From Pseudomonas triclosanedens (GTDB lineage: Bacteria > Pseudomonadota > Gammaproteobacteria > Pseudomonadales > Pseudomonadaceae), in contig NZ_CP113432.1 of NCBI RefSeq assembly GCF_026686735.1, forward strand, positions 5,445,001 through 5,509,000: a DNA stretch of 64,000 nt, given 5' to 3'. The notes under the pieces were generated by a model. It was not told where the DNA came from. It ran no database searches and was given only the letters and a program-made list of their open reading frames with translations. Numbering within the stretch: position 1 is the stretch's first letter; the number at the start of each line of letters is the position of its first letter. This document shows, in pieces, positions 41,835 to 49,381 of the stretch. The position numbers were made by a program, and so were the translations under genes.

Positions 41835-43691
41835 GTGCGTCATGTCTTCGTGCTGTTGCTCGCTCTGCTGGCCGGCCACGCCGCCGCAGTCGAGCTGAAT
41901 TCGAACGCCAGTGGCGCCTGGCTCAATGGCAGCCTGGAACTCCTTGAGGATAGCAGCGGCAGGATGTCGCTCGACGAGGCAGCGGCCAGCCGAGGCTTCA
42001 TGCCGGCCAACGGTCGCACCAGTGTCGGTCAGAGCTCCAGCGCGTGGTGGCTGCGCCTGGATTTTGACCGCCGGCAGCCCCCTCCCGGTGGCTGGTGGCT
42101 GGAGGTAGACGCGGTCAACCTGAAAGACCTGCGGCTCTACCTGCCCGATGACCTGGGGCGCTATCGCGAACTGCGCTCCGGCGAGTCCGTTCCCTTTTCC
42201 GCCGGCCGCGACCGCGACTACCGGCGCCCGCTGTTCCGCCTGCCGGATGGCAACGGGCAGCTCCGGATCTACCTGCGCACCTACGATCCTGCCGGTAACT
42301 CCTTCCCGCTGCGGCTCTGGTCACTGGACGATCTACAGGACCACCGCGCCGACACCAACCTGCTCCTCGGGGTGATCTACGGCCTGATCGCGGCGCTGCT
42401 GCTGTACAACCTGTTCATACTGCTGACCCTGCGCGACCGCGCGTACTTCTGGTATGTGCTGACCACCGCGTCGGCGCTGTTGTTCAGCCTCGGCATGAGC
42501 GGGCATGGCTTCGAGTACTTCTGGCCCAGGCAAGCGGTACCGTGGTGGCTGGACCGCATTACCCTGCCATCGCTCTGGGGCCTGTGCGTGCACCGCTTCA
42601 CCATCACGCTGTTGCAGACCCGCCGCTACGTGCACTGGGCGCATCGGTTGCTGAATCTGAACTGCGCGCTGTACTTGCTCACCATCACCCTCGGTGCCCT
42701 GCAATTACGGGGCATCGCGAGCTGGATGCTGGTGGCGATCACTGTCATTGGCGTGCCTGCGGCACTGGGCGGCGCACTGGTGCGCTGGCGCCAGGGCTCC
42801 TTCCCGGCCTTCCTCTACATGCTTGGCTTCGGCCTGGTGCTCACCAGCGTCAGCGTTTCCGTGATGCGCGCGATGGGCGTAGTACAGCCCTCTCCGCTCA
42901 CTGCTTATGTATTCCCGATTTCGGTCGCGATGGAGTCGGTTCTGTTCTCCTTCGCACTCACCTACCGCATCCAGGGCCTCAAGAGAGAACGCGCGCAAGC
43001 CGTGGAGCAGGCCGACCGGGAAAAGAGTGCGCGGCTGACGCTGATGCAAAGTGCGCAGCGCGACCTCGCCAAGGCAGTCGCTGAACGCACCGCGGAGCTG
43101 ACCCTGAGCAACCAGTTGCTGCGTGAGCGTGAAGCGCAACTGCAGCACGCCGCGCACTACGATCCGCTGACCAGCCTGCCCAACCGCCGCTACCTGGTGG
43201 AACATGCCGAGCGAGCGCTGGGCCTCGCGCAGCAGAACGGCGAGACCGTTGCGCTGATGCTCATCGACCTCGATCACTTCAAGCCGATTAACGACAGCCA
43301 CGGCCACGACGCTGGCGACTTCATGCTGCAGAACGTCGCACATCGCCTGCGCCAGTGCGTGCGGACCAGCGACTGCGTGGCACGCTTGGACGGAGACGAG
43401 TTCGCGGCGCTGATCTCCGGCCCGGATGCCGAGGGGCATGCTCGCGAGATCGCCAAGCGCCTGCTCAATGAGCTGTCACGCCCGGTCAGTTTCGACTCGC
43501 TGGAACTGCGTGTGACGCCGAGCATCGGCGTCGCCATCTATCCGAGCCACGCGATGCAGTTCAGCAAGCTCTACAAGGCGGCCGACCAGGCGCTGTACGA
43601 AGTGAAGGGAAATGGCCGGGCCAGCTACGCGGTGGCCAGCGAGTGCAGCGGCGAGACCAGCGACCTCTGGGCGGACAGCAGCCGCGCCTGA
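41835..43691 (+). CDS. 7TMR-DISM diguanylate cyclase (GGDEF)
   Basis: 618 aa inner membrane signalling protein making c-di-GMP. Signal peptide (HVFVLLLALLAGHAAA), periplasmic 7TMR-DISMED2 sensor domain (about 20-165), seven membrane helices (about 180-370), a short coiled coil, then GGDEF (about 435-600). The catalytic loop is DGDEF instead of GGDEF, and an I-site RTSD lies five residues before it, so product inhibition is expected. The GTG at 41835 is preferred because AGGGAG is then eight bases away; a GTG at 41826 is an alternative. Confidence 0.87.
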   Translation: MRHVFVLLLALLAGHAAAVELNSNASGAWLNGSLELLEDSSGRMSLDEAAASRGFMPANGRTSVGQSSSAWWLRLDFDRRQPPPGGWWLEVDAVNLKDLRLYLPDDLGRYRELRSGESVPFSAGRDRDYRRPLFRLPDGNGQLRIYLRTYDPAGNSFPLRLWSLDDLQDHRADTNLLLGVIYGLIAALLLYNLFILLTLRDRAYFWYVLTTASALLFSLGMSGHGFEYFWPRQAVPWWLDRITLPSLWGLCVHRFTITLLQTRRYVHWAHRLLNLNCALYLLTITLGALQLRGIASWMLVAITVIGVPAALGGALVRWRQGSFPAFLYMLGFGLVLTSVSVSVMRAMGVVQPSPLTAYVFPISVAMESVLFSFALTYRIQGLKRERAQAVEQADREKSARLTLMQSAQRDLAKAVAERTAELTLSNQLLREREAQLQHAAHYDPLTSLPNRRYLVEHAERALGLAQQNGETVALMLIDLDHFKPINDSHGHDAGDFMLQNVAHRLRQCVRTSDCVARLDGDEFAALISGPDAEGHAREIAKRLLNELSRPVSFDSLELRVTPSIGVAIYPSHAMQFSKLYKAADQALYEVKGNGRASYAVASECSGETSDLWADSSRA

Positions 43692-44768
43692 TCAATTGCG
43701 GTAACGACGCGGCACGCGGGCGGTGATCTTGGTCAGCAGTTCGTAGCCAATGGTGCCAGCATGGGCGGCCACTTCATCCACCGGCAGATGCGCGCCCCAC
43801 AATTCGACCGACTCGCCAACGCTGGCCGACGGCAGGTCGGTGAGGTCGACCGCCAGCATATCCATCGAAACCCTGCCTGCCAGCGGTACGCGCTTGCCAC
43901 CCAAGAGCACCGGGGTGCCGCTCGGCGCATGGCGCGGATAGCCATCGGCGTAGCCACAGCTCACCGTTCCAATGCGCGACGGACGCTGCGCTACCCAGCG
44001 CGCCCCATAGCCGACACTTTCGCCAACCGGCACGTCGCGCACGGCGATCAGTTGCGCTTCCAGATTCAACGCCGGACGCAGTCCCAGCTCGACAGCGCTG
44101 ATATCGGCGAACGGCGTGGCGCCGTAGAGCATGATGCCCGGGCGCACCCAGTCCATGTGCGCAGCGGGGATGGTCAGGACAGCGGCGGAATTGGCCAGCG
44201 AGCGCTGATCGAAATCCAGGTCGAGCAAGCCGAGGAAGCACTCCACCTGATCCTCGTTGAGCGAATCGCCACGCACGTCGGCGCAGGCGAAATGGCTCAT
44301 CAGATTCAGCTCGGCCACCTGCTTCGCCTGCTTCAGGCGCGGATGCCAGTCACGGATCGCGCTCGCCGAGAAACCCAGGCGGTGCATACCCGAATCGAGC
44401 TTGAGCCAGACGTTCAACGCGCTCGGCAACTGCGTTTCCAGCAGCGCATGCGCCTGCTCCGGACCTTGCACCGCAACGTCCAGCCGCAGTTGGGCAGCGA
44501 TCAGGTATTCGCTCGGCTCGAAGCAGCCTTCCAGCAGCAGTATGCGAGCGTCGGCATGCAGCGCGCGCACCTCCGCGGCCTCTTCCAGGCACGCCACGGC
44601 AAAGCCGTCCGCCTCGTCATGCAGTGCGCTGACCACCTCGCGGGCGCCATGCCCGTAGGCATTGGCCTTTACCACCGCGAACGCCTGCCGCCCCGGAGCG
44701 CAGCGCTTGGCAACGGCGTAGTTGTGGCGAATGGCGGAAAGATCGACGGTGGCGACAAGCGGGCGCAT
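43692..44768 (-). CDS. alr: Alanine racemase
   Basis: 358 aa PLP enzyme converting L- to D-alanine for peptidoglycan. The PLP lysine is Lys34 in VVKANAYGHG, and the second catalytic base Tyr lies in ESVGYGARW (about residue 254). The C-terminal beta domain is complete (GRVSMDMLAVDLTDL). It lies after dnaB, separated by a terminator-like hairpin, the usual Pseudomonas order. Confidence 0.95.
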   Translation of the reverse strand: MRPLVATVDLSAIRHNYAVAKRCAPGRQAFAVVKANAYGHGAREVVSALHDEADGFAVACLEEAAEVRALHADARILLLEGCFEPSEYLIAAQLRLDVAVQGPEQAHALLETQLPSALNVWLKLDSGMHRLGFSASAIRDWHPRLKQAKQVAELNLMSHFACADVRGDSLNEDQVECFLGLLDLDFDQRSLANSAAVLTIPAAHMDWVRPGIMLYGATPFADISAVELGLRPALNLEAQLIAVRDVPVGESVGYGARWVAQRPSRIGTVSCGYADGYPRHAPSGTPVLLGGKRVPLAGRVSMDMLAVDLTDLPSASVGESVELWGAHLPVDEVAAHAGTIGYELLTKITARVPRRYRN

Positions 44769-44782
44769 GGCATGGGATTCCG

Positions 44783-44817
44783 CAAAATGAAACGGGCGCC
44801 TATCTTAAGGCGCCCGT
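44783..44817 (-). terminator. Terminator-like hairpin between dnaB and alr
   Basis: ACGGGCGCC (44792-44800) pairs with GGCGCCCGT (44809-44817) around 8 bases. On the minus strand the stem is followed by TTCATTTTG. It would end the dnaB transcript ahead of alr, perhaps partly. Confidence 0.7.
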
Positions 44818-44840
44818 CGGTCACGCGGAATGCAACATCG

Positions 44841-46235
44841 TCATTCGTCTTCGAAGTTGTACATGCCCGGAGCAAGGTTTTCGAAGCGGCTGTAGCGACC
44901 AAGGAAGGCCACGCGCACGGTACCGATAGGGCCGTTACGCTGCTTGCCGATGATGATTTCGGCAACACCCTTGAACTCGGTATCGGGGTGATACACCTCG
45001 TCGCGGTAGACGAACATGATCACGTCGGCGTCCTGCTCGATCGCTCCGGATTCCCGCAAGTCGGAGTTCACCGGGCGCTTGTTCGGGCGCTGTTCCAGCG
45101 AACGGTTGAGCTGCGACAGCGCCACCACCGGGCAGTTGAATTCCTTGGCCAGCGCCTTGAGCGAGCGCGAAATCTCGGAAATCTCGTTCGTACGGTTGTC
45201 GCCAGCGGAGCCGGGAATCTGCATCAGCTGCAGGTAATCGACCATGATCATGCCGATCTCGCCGTGTTCACGGGCCAGGCGGCGGGTACGTGCGCGCATT
45301 TCCGAAGGCGAGATGCCTGCGGTGTCGTCGATGAACAGCTTGCGGTCGTTGAGCAGGTTCACCGCCGAGGTCAGGCGCGGCCAATCCTCGTCGTCCAGCT
45401 TGCCGGAGCGGACCTTGGTCTGGTCGATGCGGCCGAGCGACGCGAGCATACGCATCACGATCGAGTCGGAGGGCATCTCCAGGGAGTACACCAGGATCGC
45501 CTTGTCGCTGCGCATCAGGGCGTTCTCCACCAGGTTCATGGCGAAGGTGGTCTTGCCCATGGACGGACGGCCGGCAACGATGATCAGGTCGGCAGGCTGC
45601 AGGCCGCTGGTCTTTTCGTCCAGGTCGGTAAAACCGGTGGAAATCCCGGTCAGCGCCTCGGTGGTGTTGAACAGGTGATCGATGCGGTCGATGGTCTTGA
45701 CCAGAATGTCGCTGATCCCGACCGGGCCGCCGGTCTTCGGTCGCGCTTCGGCGATCTCGAAGATCTTGCGCTCTGCTTCGTCGAGCACTTCGTTGGCGCT
45801 ACGCCCTTCCGGGTTGAATGCGCTATCGGCGATGTCGCTGCTGATGCCAATCAACTGCCGCAGCGTGGCGCGCTCACGGATGATCTGCGCGTACGCCTTG
45901 ATATTCGCCACAGATGGGGTGTTCTTCGCCAACTCGGCGAGATACGCCAGGCCGCCGACCTGGGAGAGCTGACCCTCACGCTCCAGCAGCTCGGAGAGAG
46001 TAACGACATCGATGGGCTGGTTGCCTTCGGCGAGCTTGTAAACAGCGCGGAAGATCAGGCGATGATCATGACGATAGAAGTCGCCATCGGACACGGCGTC
46101 CGAAACCCGTTCCCACGCGTTGTTATCCAGCATCAGACCACCCAGCACCGCCTGTTCGGCTTCGATCGAGTGCGGCGGCACCTTGAGAGAAGCGGTTTGC
46201 AGGTCGTATTGCTCGGGGACGGTGATGTCGTTCAT
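44841..46235 (-). CDS. dnaB: Replicative DNA helicase DnaB
   Basis: 464 aa hexameric helicase that unwinds DNA ahead of the replisome and loads primase. N-terminal domain (PHSIEAEQAVLGGLMLDNNA) and RecA-like motor with Walker A GRPSMGKTT near residue 225, and motif YLQLM with family SLKALAKEFNCPVVALSQLN. No intein or insertion. It follows rplI after a strong terminator. Confidence 0.96.
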   Translation of the reverse strand: MNDITVPEQYDLQTASLKVPPHSIEAEQAVLGGLMLDNNAWERVSDAVSDGDFYRHDHRLIFRAVYKLAEGNQPIDVVTLSELLEREGQLSQVGGLAYLAELAKNTPSVANIKAYAQIIRERATLRQLIGISSDIADSAFNPEGRSANEVLDEAERKIFEIAEARPKTGGPVGISDILVKTIDRIDHLFNTTEALTGISTGFTDLDEKTSGLQPADLIIVAGRPSMGKTTFAMNLVENALMRSDKAILVYSLEMPSDSIVMRMLASLGRIDQTKVRSGKLDDEDWPRLTSAVNLLNDRKLFIDDTAGISPSEMRARTRRLAREHGEIGMIMVDYLQLMQIPGSAGDNRTNEISEISRSLKALAKEFNCPVVALSQLNRSLEQRPNKRPVNSDLRESGAIEQDADVIMFVYRDEVYHPDTEFKGVAEIIIGKQRNGPIGTVRVAFLGRYSRFENLAPGMYNFEDE

Positions 46236-46273
46236 GGGCTCTGCGTGCGGGCTCTTCGTATAAATGAATCAGT

Positions 46274-46315
46274 GAAAAAACAAAGGGCACGGTACCGAGA
46301 TACAGTACCGTGCCC
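46274..46315 (-). terminator. Strong intrinsic terminator after rplI
   Basis: Perfect 11-bp stem GGGCACGGTAC (46285-46295) with GTACCGTGCCC (46305-46315), 9-base loop, followed on the minus strand by TTTGTTTTTTC. It closes the rpsF-rpsR-DUF2232-rplI operon before dnaB. Confidence 0.92.
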
Positions 46316-46374
46316 GATGTTAGCGGACTGATTCGCCCACGCAAGGTGTGCGAAACGTCCTAGCGACGGATCGC

Positions 46375-46821
46375 TTACTCGGCGACAACAACCACGTGCA
46401 GGGTTGCGTCAACATCGGTGTGCAGTTGCACTTCGATGTTGTATTCGCCTACAGCGCGCAGGGCGCCGTCGGGCAGGCGAACTTCGCTCTTCTCCAGCGG
46501 GTAGCCGGCAGCCGAAACGGCTTCGGCGATGTCGCGGGTGCCGATCGAACCGAACAGCTTGCCTTCGTCGCCAGCATGGGCGCCGATGGTCACGATCAGT
46601 TCGGCCAGTTGGGCAGCGCGGGCTTCAGCAGCGGCTTTCTTATCGGCAGCGGCTTTTTCCAGCTCGGCACGGCGCTCTTCGAAAGCAGCGACGTTGGCCG
46701 CGGTGGCAGCGGTGGCTTTGCCCTGCGGCAGCAGGTAGTTACGGGCGTAACCGCCCTTTACGTTCAGCTTGTCGCCCAGGTTGCCCAGTTTGGCGATCTT
46801 TTCCAGCAGGATGACTTCCAT
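46375..46821 (-). CDS. rplI: 50S ribosomal protein bL9
   Basis: 148 aa. The start [20 protein letters not shown] and [13 protein letters not shown] are the bL9 signature, followed by the long connecting helix and C-terminal domain. It binds 23S rRNA and helps keep the reading frame. Last gene of the S6 operon, 21 bases after the DUF2232 gene. Confidence 0.97.
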   Translation of the reverse strand: MEVILLEKIAKLGNLGDKLNVKGGYARNYLLPQGKATAATAANVAAFEERRAELEKAAADKKAAAEARAAQLAELIVTIGAHAGDEGKLFGSIGTRDIAEAVSAAGYPLEKSEVRLPDGALRAVGEYNIEVQLHTDVDATLHVVVVAE

Positions 46822-46842
46822 TTGAGTCTTACCTCTTAACTT

Positions 46843-47712
46843 TTAACCTTCACCGTTCGCGGCGCCCTGGCGGCGGGCCAGACGGCCGCGAAAATCAAAC
46901 AGACTGTCGACGACGGCGACAAGACAGATCACATTGCCCAGCACGAAGACCAGCAGGTACAGCGGCGCCAGCCAGAAGCCCGGAAGCTTCTTCAGCGCTA
47001 CCAGGCCGTGCCCCAGTGCGATCCCGGCGAACAACAGCGGGATCATGCACAGCGGCGCCAGCATGGTGGCGGCGGGGCCGGCGAATGGCAGAGCCACCAC
47101 ACCGACCAACAGCCCCAGAGCCGTGCCCGGAGACAGACGCAGTGCGCGGAACTCGCGGCCAAACCCTTCCGGGTTGTACAGCGCTGCCTGCCAATAACGC
47201 GCCAGCATCAGGCACAACAGGCTGATCGTCTGCAGCGAGGCTGCCATCAGGCCGGTGATGGTCGGAACCATCTCCGCCTGCAAGGCGGCCATCTGTTCCG
47301 GCGTCAGCTTGGCTTCGGCCAGAATTTGCGGCAGCGCCTTGCCGAACGCATCGGCAAGACTTGCGACCAACCCGGCCGACACCGTGCTTAGCAACAGCAC
47401 GAACACCGCTCCGAGCACAACGCTCGCCAGCATCACCTGGTTCCAGGACACCCTGCTGCGCAGAACCTGCGCCAGCACGGCACTACCCACCAGAACCAGG
47501 GATACGCTGGGGTCTCCCAGGTACCACCAGGCCAGTGCCGGAAGCAGCGCCCAGGCCAGGATGCCAAAGGCATCACTGGCTCCACGACGCAACAGCACCA
47601 GACTGCCTGCTGCGGCACCCAGCCAGAACAACGGCTGCAATACCGCGGCTGCGACGACCACGAGGATCGCCTGCATGCGGCCTCGCATGACGAATTCAGC
47701 CAATGCGCGCAT
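46843..47712 (-). CDS. DUF2232-like integral membrane protein
   Basis: 289 aa with about eight hydrophobic helices (for example AILVVVAAAVLQPLFWLGAA and LVLVGSAVLAQVL near the start, and WLAPLYLLVFVLGNVICLVA near the end). It is embedded between rpsR and rplI, as in other Pseudomonas. Function unknown. The short basic C-terminus is RLARRQGAANGEG. Confidence 0.83.
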   Translation of the reverse strand: MRALAEFVMRGRMQAILVVVAAAVLQPLFWLGAAAGSLVLLRRGASDAFGILAWALLPALAWWYLGDPSVSLVLVGSAVLAQVLRSRVSWNQVMLASVVLGAVFVLLLSTVSAGLVASLADAFGKALPQILAEAKLTPEQMAALQAEMVPTITGLMAASLQTISLLCLMLARYWQAALYNPEGFGREFRALRLSPGTALGLLVGVVALPFAGPAATMLAPLCMIPLLFAGIALGHGLVALKKLPGFWLAPLYLLVFVLGNVICLVAVVDSLFDFRGRLARRQGAANGEG

Positions 47713-47748
47713 GCGATCTATCCATCAAATCCAGTCGACTGCCCGATC

Positions 47749-47979
47749 TCAACGGCCGTGGCTGTCGGTGTAGGGAAGCAGGGCCAGGTAGCGGGCGCGC
47801 TTGATAGCGGTAGCCAGCTGACGCTGGTACTTGGCCTTGGTGCCGGTGATACGGCTCGGAACGATCTTGCCGGTTTCGGAAACATAGGCTTTCAGGGTGT
47901 TCAGATCTTTGTAATCGATCTCTTTCACGCCTTCAGCGGTGAAACGGCAGAACTTACGACGACGGAAGAAACGTGCCAT
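47749..47979 (-). CDS. rpsR: 30S ribosomal protein bS18
   Basis: 76 aa. [20 protein letters not shown] at the N-terminus and [20 protein letters not shown] are typical. It binds 16S rRNA with bS6 on the platform. It follows rpsF after 29 bases. The single Cys is in RKFCRF, so this is a cysteine-containing, not necessarily zinc-bound, form. Confidence 0.97.
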   Translation of the reverse strand: MARFFRRRKFCRFTAEGVKEIDYKDLNTLKAYVSETGKIVPSRITGTKAKYQRQLATAIKRARYLALLPYTDSHGR

Positions 47980-48008
47980 GAATGTGGCTCCTCAATACTG
48001 GTCCGGGA

Positions 48009-48425
48009 TTACTCGTCAGCGCTGTCGCGGCTATCTTCGCCGTCAGCGGACTCGCCCTCGTTCGATTCGGGACGCTCACGGCGCTCACGGCGCTCGTTGC
48101 GGCTCTCTTCGGCCTTCAGCATTTCGGACTGGCCGGTAACGGCTTCGTCGCGACGGATGACCATGTTACGGATCACGGCGTCGTTGTAACGGAAGTTGTC
48201 TTCCAGCTCGGCCAGGGCCTTGGCGGTGCACTCGACGTTCATCAGAACGTAGTGAGCCTTGTGCACGTTGTTGATGGCGTAAGCCAGCTGACGACGGCCC
48301 CAGTCTTCCAGACGGTGAACTTTGCCGCCGTCTTCTTCGATGGCCTTGGTGTAACGCTCGACCATGCCACCGACTTGTTCGCTCTGGTCCGGGTGAACCA
48401 GGAACACGATTTCGTAATGACGCAT
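48009..48425 (-). CDS. rpsF: 30S ribosomal protein bS6
   Basis: 138 aa. The start [20 protein letters not shown] and the core ([20 protein letters not shown]) are the bS6 fold. The last 35 residues are acidic and Arg-rich ([20 protein letters not shown]), a tail that can be extended by RimK in many bacteria. First gene of the operon; AAGGAG precedes the ATG. Confidence 0.97.
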   Translation of the reverse strand: MRHYEIVFLVHPDQSEQVGGMVERYTKAIEEDGGKVHRLEDWGRRQLAYAINNVHKAHYVLMNVECTAKALAELEDNFRYNDAVIRNMVIRRDEAVTGQSEMLKAEESRNERRERRERPESNEGESADGEDSRDSADE

Positions 48426-48449
48426 AAATGCTCCTTACGGATTGCAGCC

Positions 48450-48470
48450 TGCCGACAAAGCGGTCAGGCA
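48450..48470 (-). promoter_or_regulatory. Leader hairpin upstream of rpsF, possible S6:S18 autoregulatory site
   Basis: On the minus strand, TGCCTGAC and GTCGGCA can pair around CGCTTT, with a bulged T, 25 to 45 bases before the rpsF start. In other bacteria the S6:S18 complex represses its own operon through a small leader hairpin; whether this is that motif is uncertain. Confidence 0.3.
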
Positions 48471-48594
48471 AGGAGTGAATGATTTTTTCCTTGCCGCCTG
48501 AGAGGACGCGCGAACGCCTGCCCGGACGACAAGGGCCGACATTCTAGAGAAGGGTGCCGGGGGGCGCAAGGAAATCTGGCGATTATTTGAACAG

Positions 48595-48620
48595 CGCGAG
48601 ACGGGATGCCCCGTCTCGCG
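48595..48620 (-). terminator. Terminator-like hairpin after rlmB
   Basis: CGCGAGACGGG and CCCGTCTCGCG form an 11-bp stem with a 4-base loop, 9 bases after the rlmB stop on the minus strand. Only weak U-richness follows (CTGTTC), so termination may be incomplete. Confidence 0.7.
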
Positions 48621-48628
48621 AAGGAGCG

Positions 48629-49381
48629 TCAGGCGCCGGCCTTGAGCTGGCGCTGGCGGACGATCTCGAACAGGCAGATGCCGGTGGCCACCGACACATT
48701 CAGGCTACTGACGCTCCCCTGCATCGGCAGCTTGGCCAGGTAGTCACAGTGTTCGCGGGTCAGGCGGCGCATGCCCCTGCCCTCGGCTCCCATCACCAGC
48801 ACGGTCGGCCCGGTGAGATCAAGCTCATAGAGCATCTGGGTCGCCTCGCCCGCCGTACCGACAATCCACAGGCCGCGCTGCTGGAGTTTCTCCAGGGTGC
48901 GCGCCAGGTTGGTCACCGCCACCAGCGGTATGACCTCGGCAGCACCGCAGGCAACCTTACGCACCGTGGCGTTGAGCGTGGCGGACTTGTCCCTCGGCAC
49001 GATGACCGCCAACGCACCCGCAGCATCGGCGGTACGCAGGCAGGCGCCGAGGTTGTGCGGATCGGTGACGCCATCCAGAGCCAGCAACAGCGCAGGGCCG
49101 GAGGAACGCTCGAGCAGCTCCTCCAGCATGTTCTCACCCCACACCTGGCTCGGGCTGACCTCGGCGACCACTCCCTGGTGCACACCTTCGGCCCATTCGT
49201 CCAGTTCCTTGCGGTCGCGCGTGCCCACCGGCACGCGCACCTGGCCAGCCAACTCGACAAGCGCCTGAACGCGCGGATCATGCCGCCCTTCAGCCAGCCA
49301 CAATTGCTTGACCCGCTTTGGGTGATGGCGCAGCAACGCTTCTACGGCGTGAACCCCGTAGACCTTTTCCCACTGACTCAT
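48629..49381 (-). CDS. rlmB: 23S rRNA (guanosine-2251-2'-O)-methyltransferase
   Basis: 250 aa SPOUT enzyme that methylates Gm2251 in the peptidyl transferase loop. N-terminal L30e-like domain, then SPOUT knots: GVTDPHNLGACLRTADAAG, VMGAEGRGMRRLTRE and VSSLNVSVATGICLFEIVRQ. Its ATG overlaps the rnr stop (ATGA), so the two are coupled. Confidence 0.96.
   Translation of the reverse strand: MSQWEKVYGVHAVEALLRHHPKRVKQLWLAEGRHDPRVQALVELAGQVRVPVGTRDRKELDEWAEGVHQGVVAEVSPSQVWGENMLEELLERSSGPALLLALDGVTDPHNLGACLRTADAAGALAVIVPRDKSATLNATVRKVACGAAEVIPLVAVTNLARTLEKLQQRGLWIVGTAGEATQMLYELDLTGPTVLVMGAEGRGMRRLTREHCDYLAKLPMQGSVSSLNVSVATGICLFEIVRQRQLKAGA

Noticed and set aside
43761..46331. 856-aa open frame on the plus strand across alr and dnaB
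   Set aside because: It runs antisense through two well-recognised genes and their terminator; shadow of codon bias.
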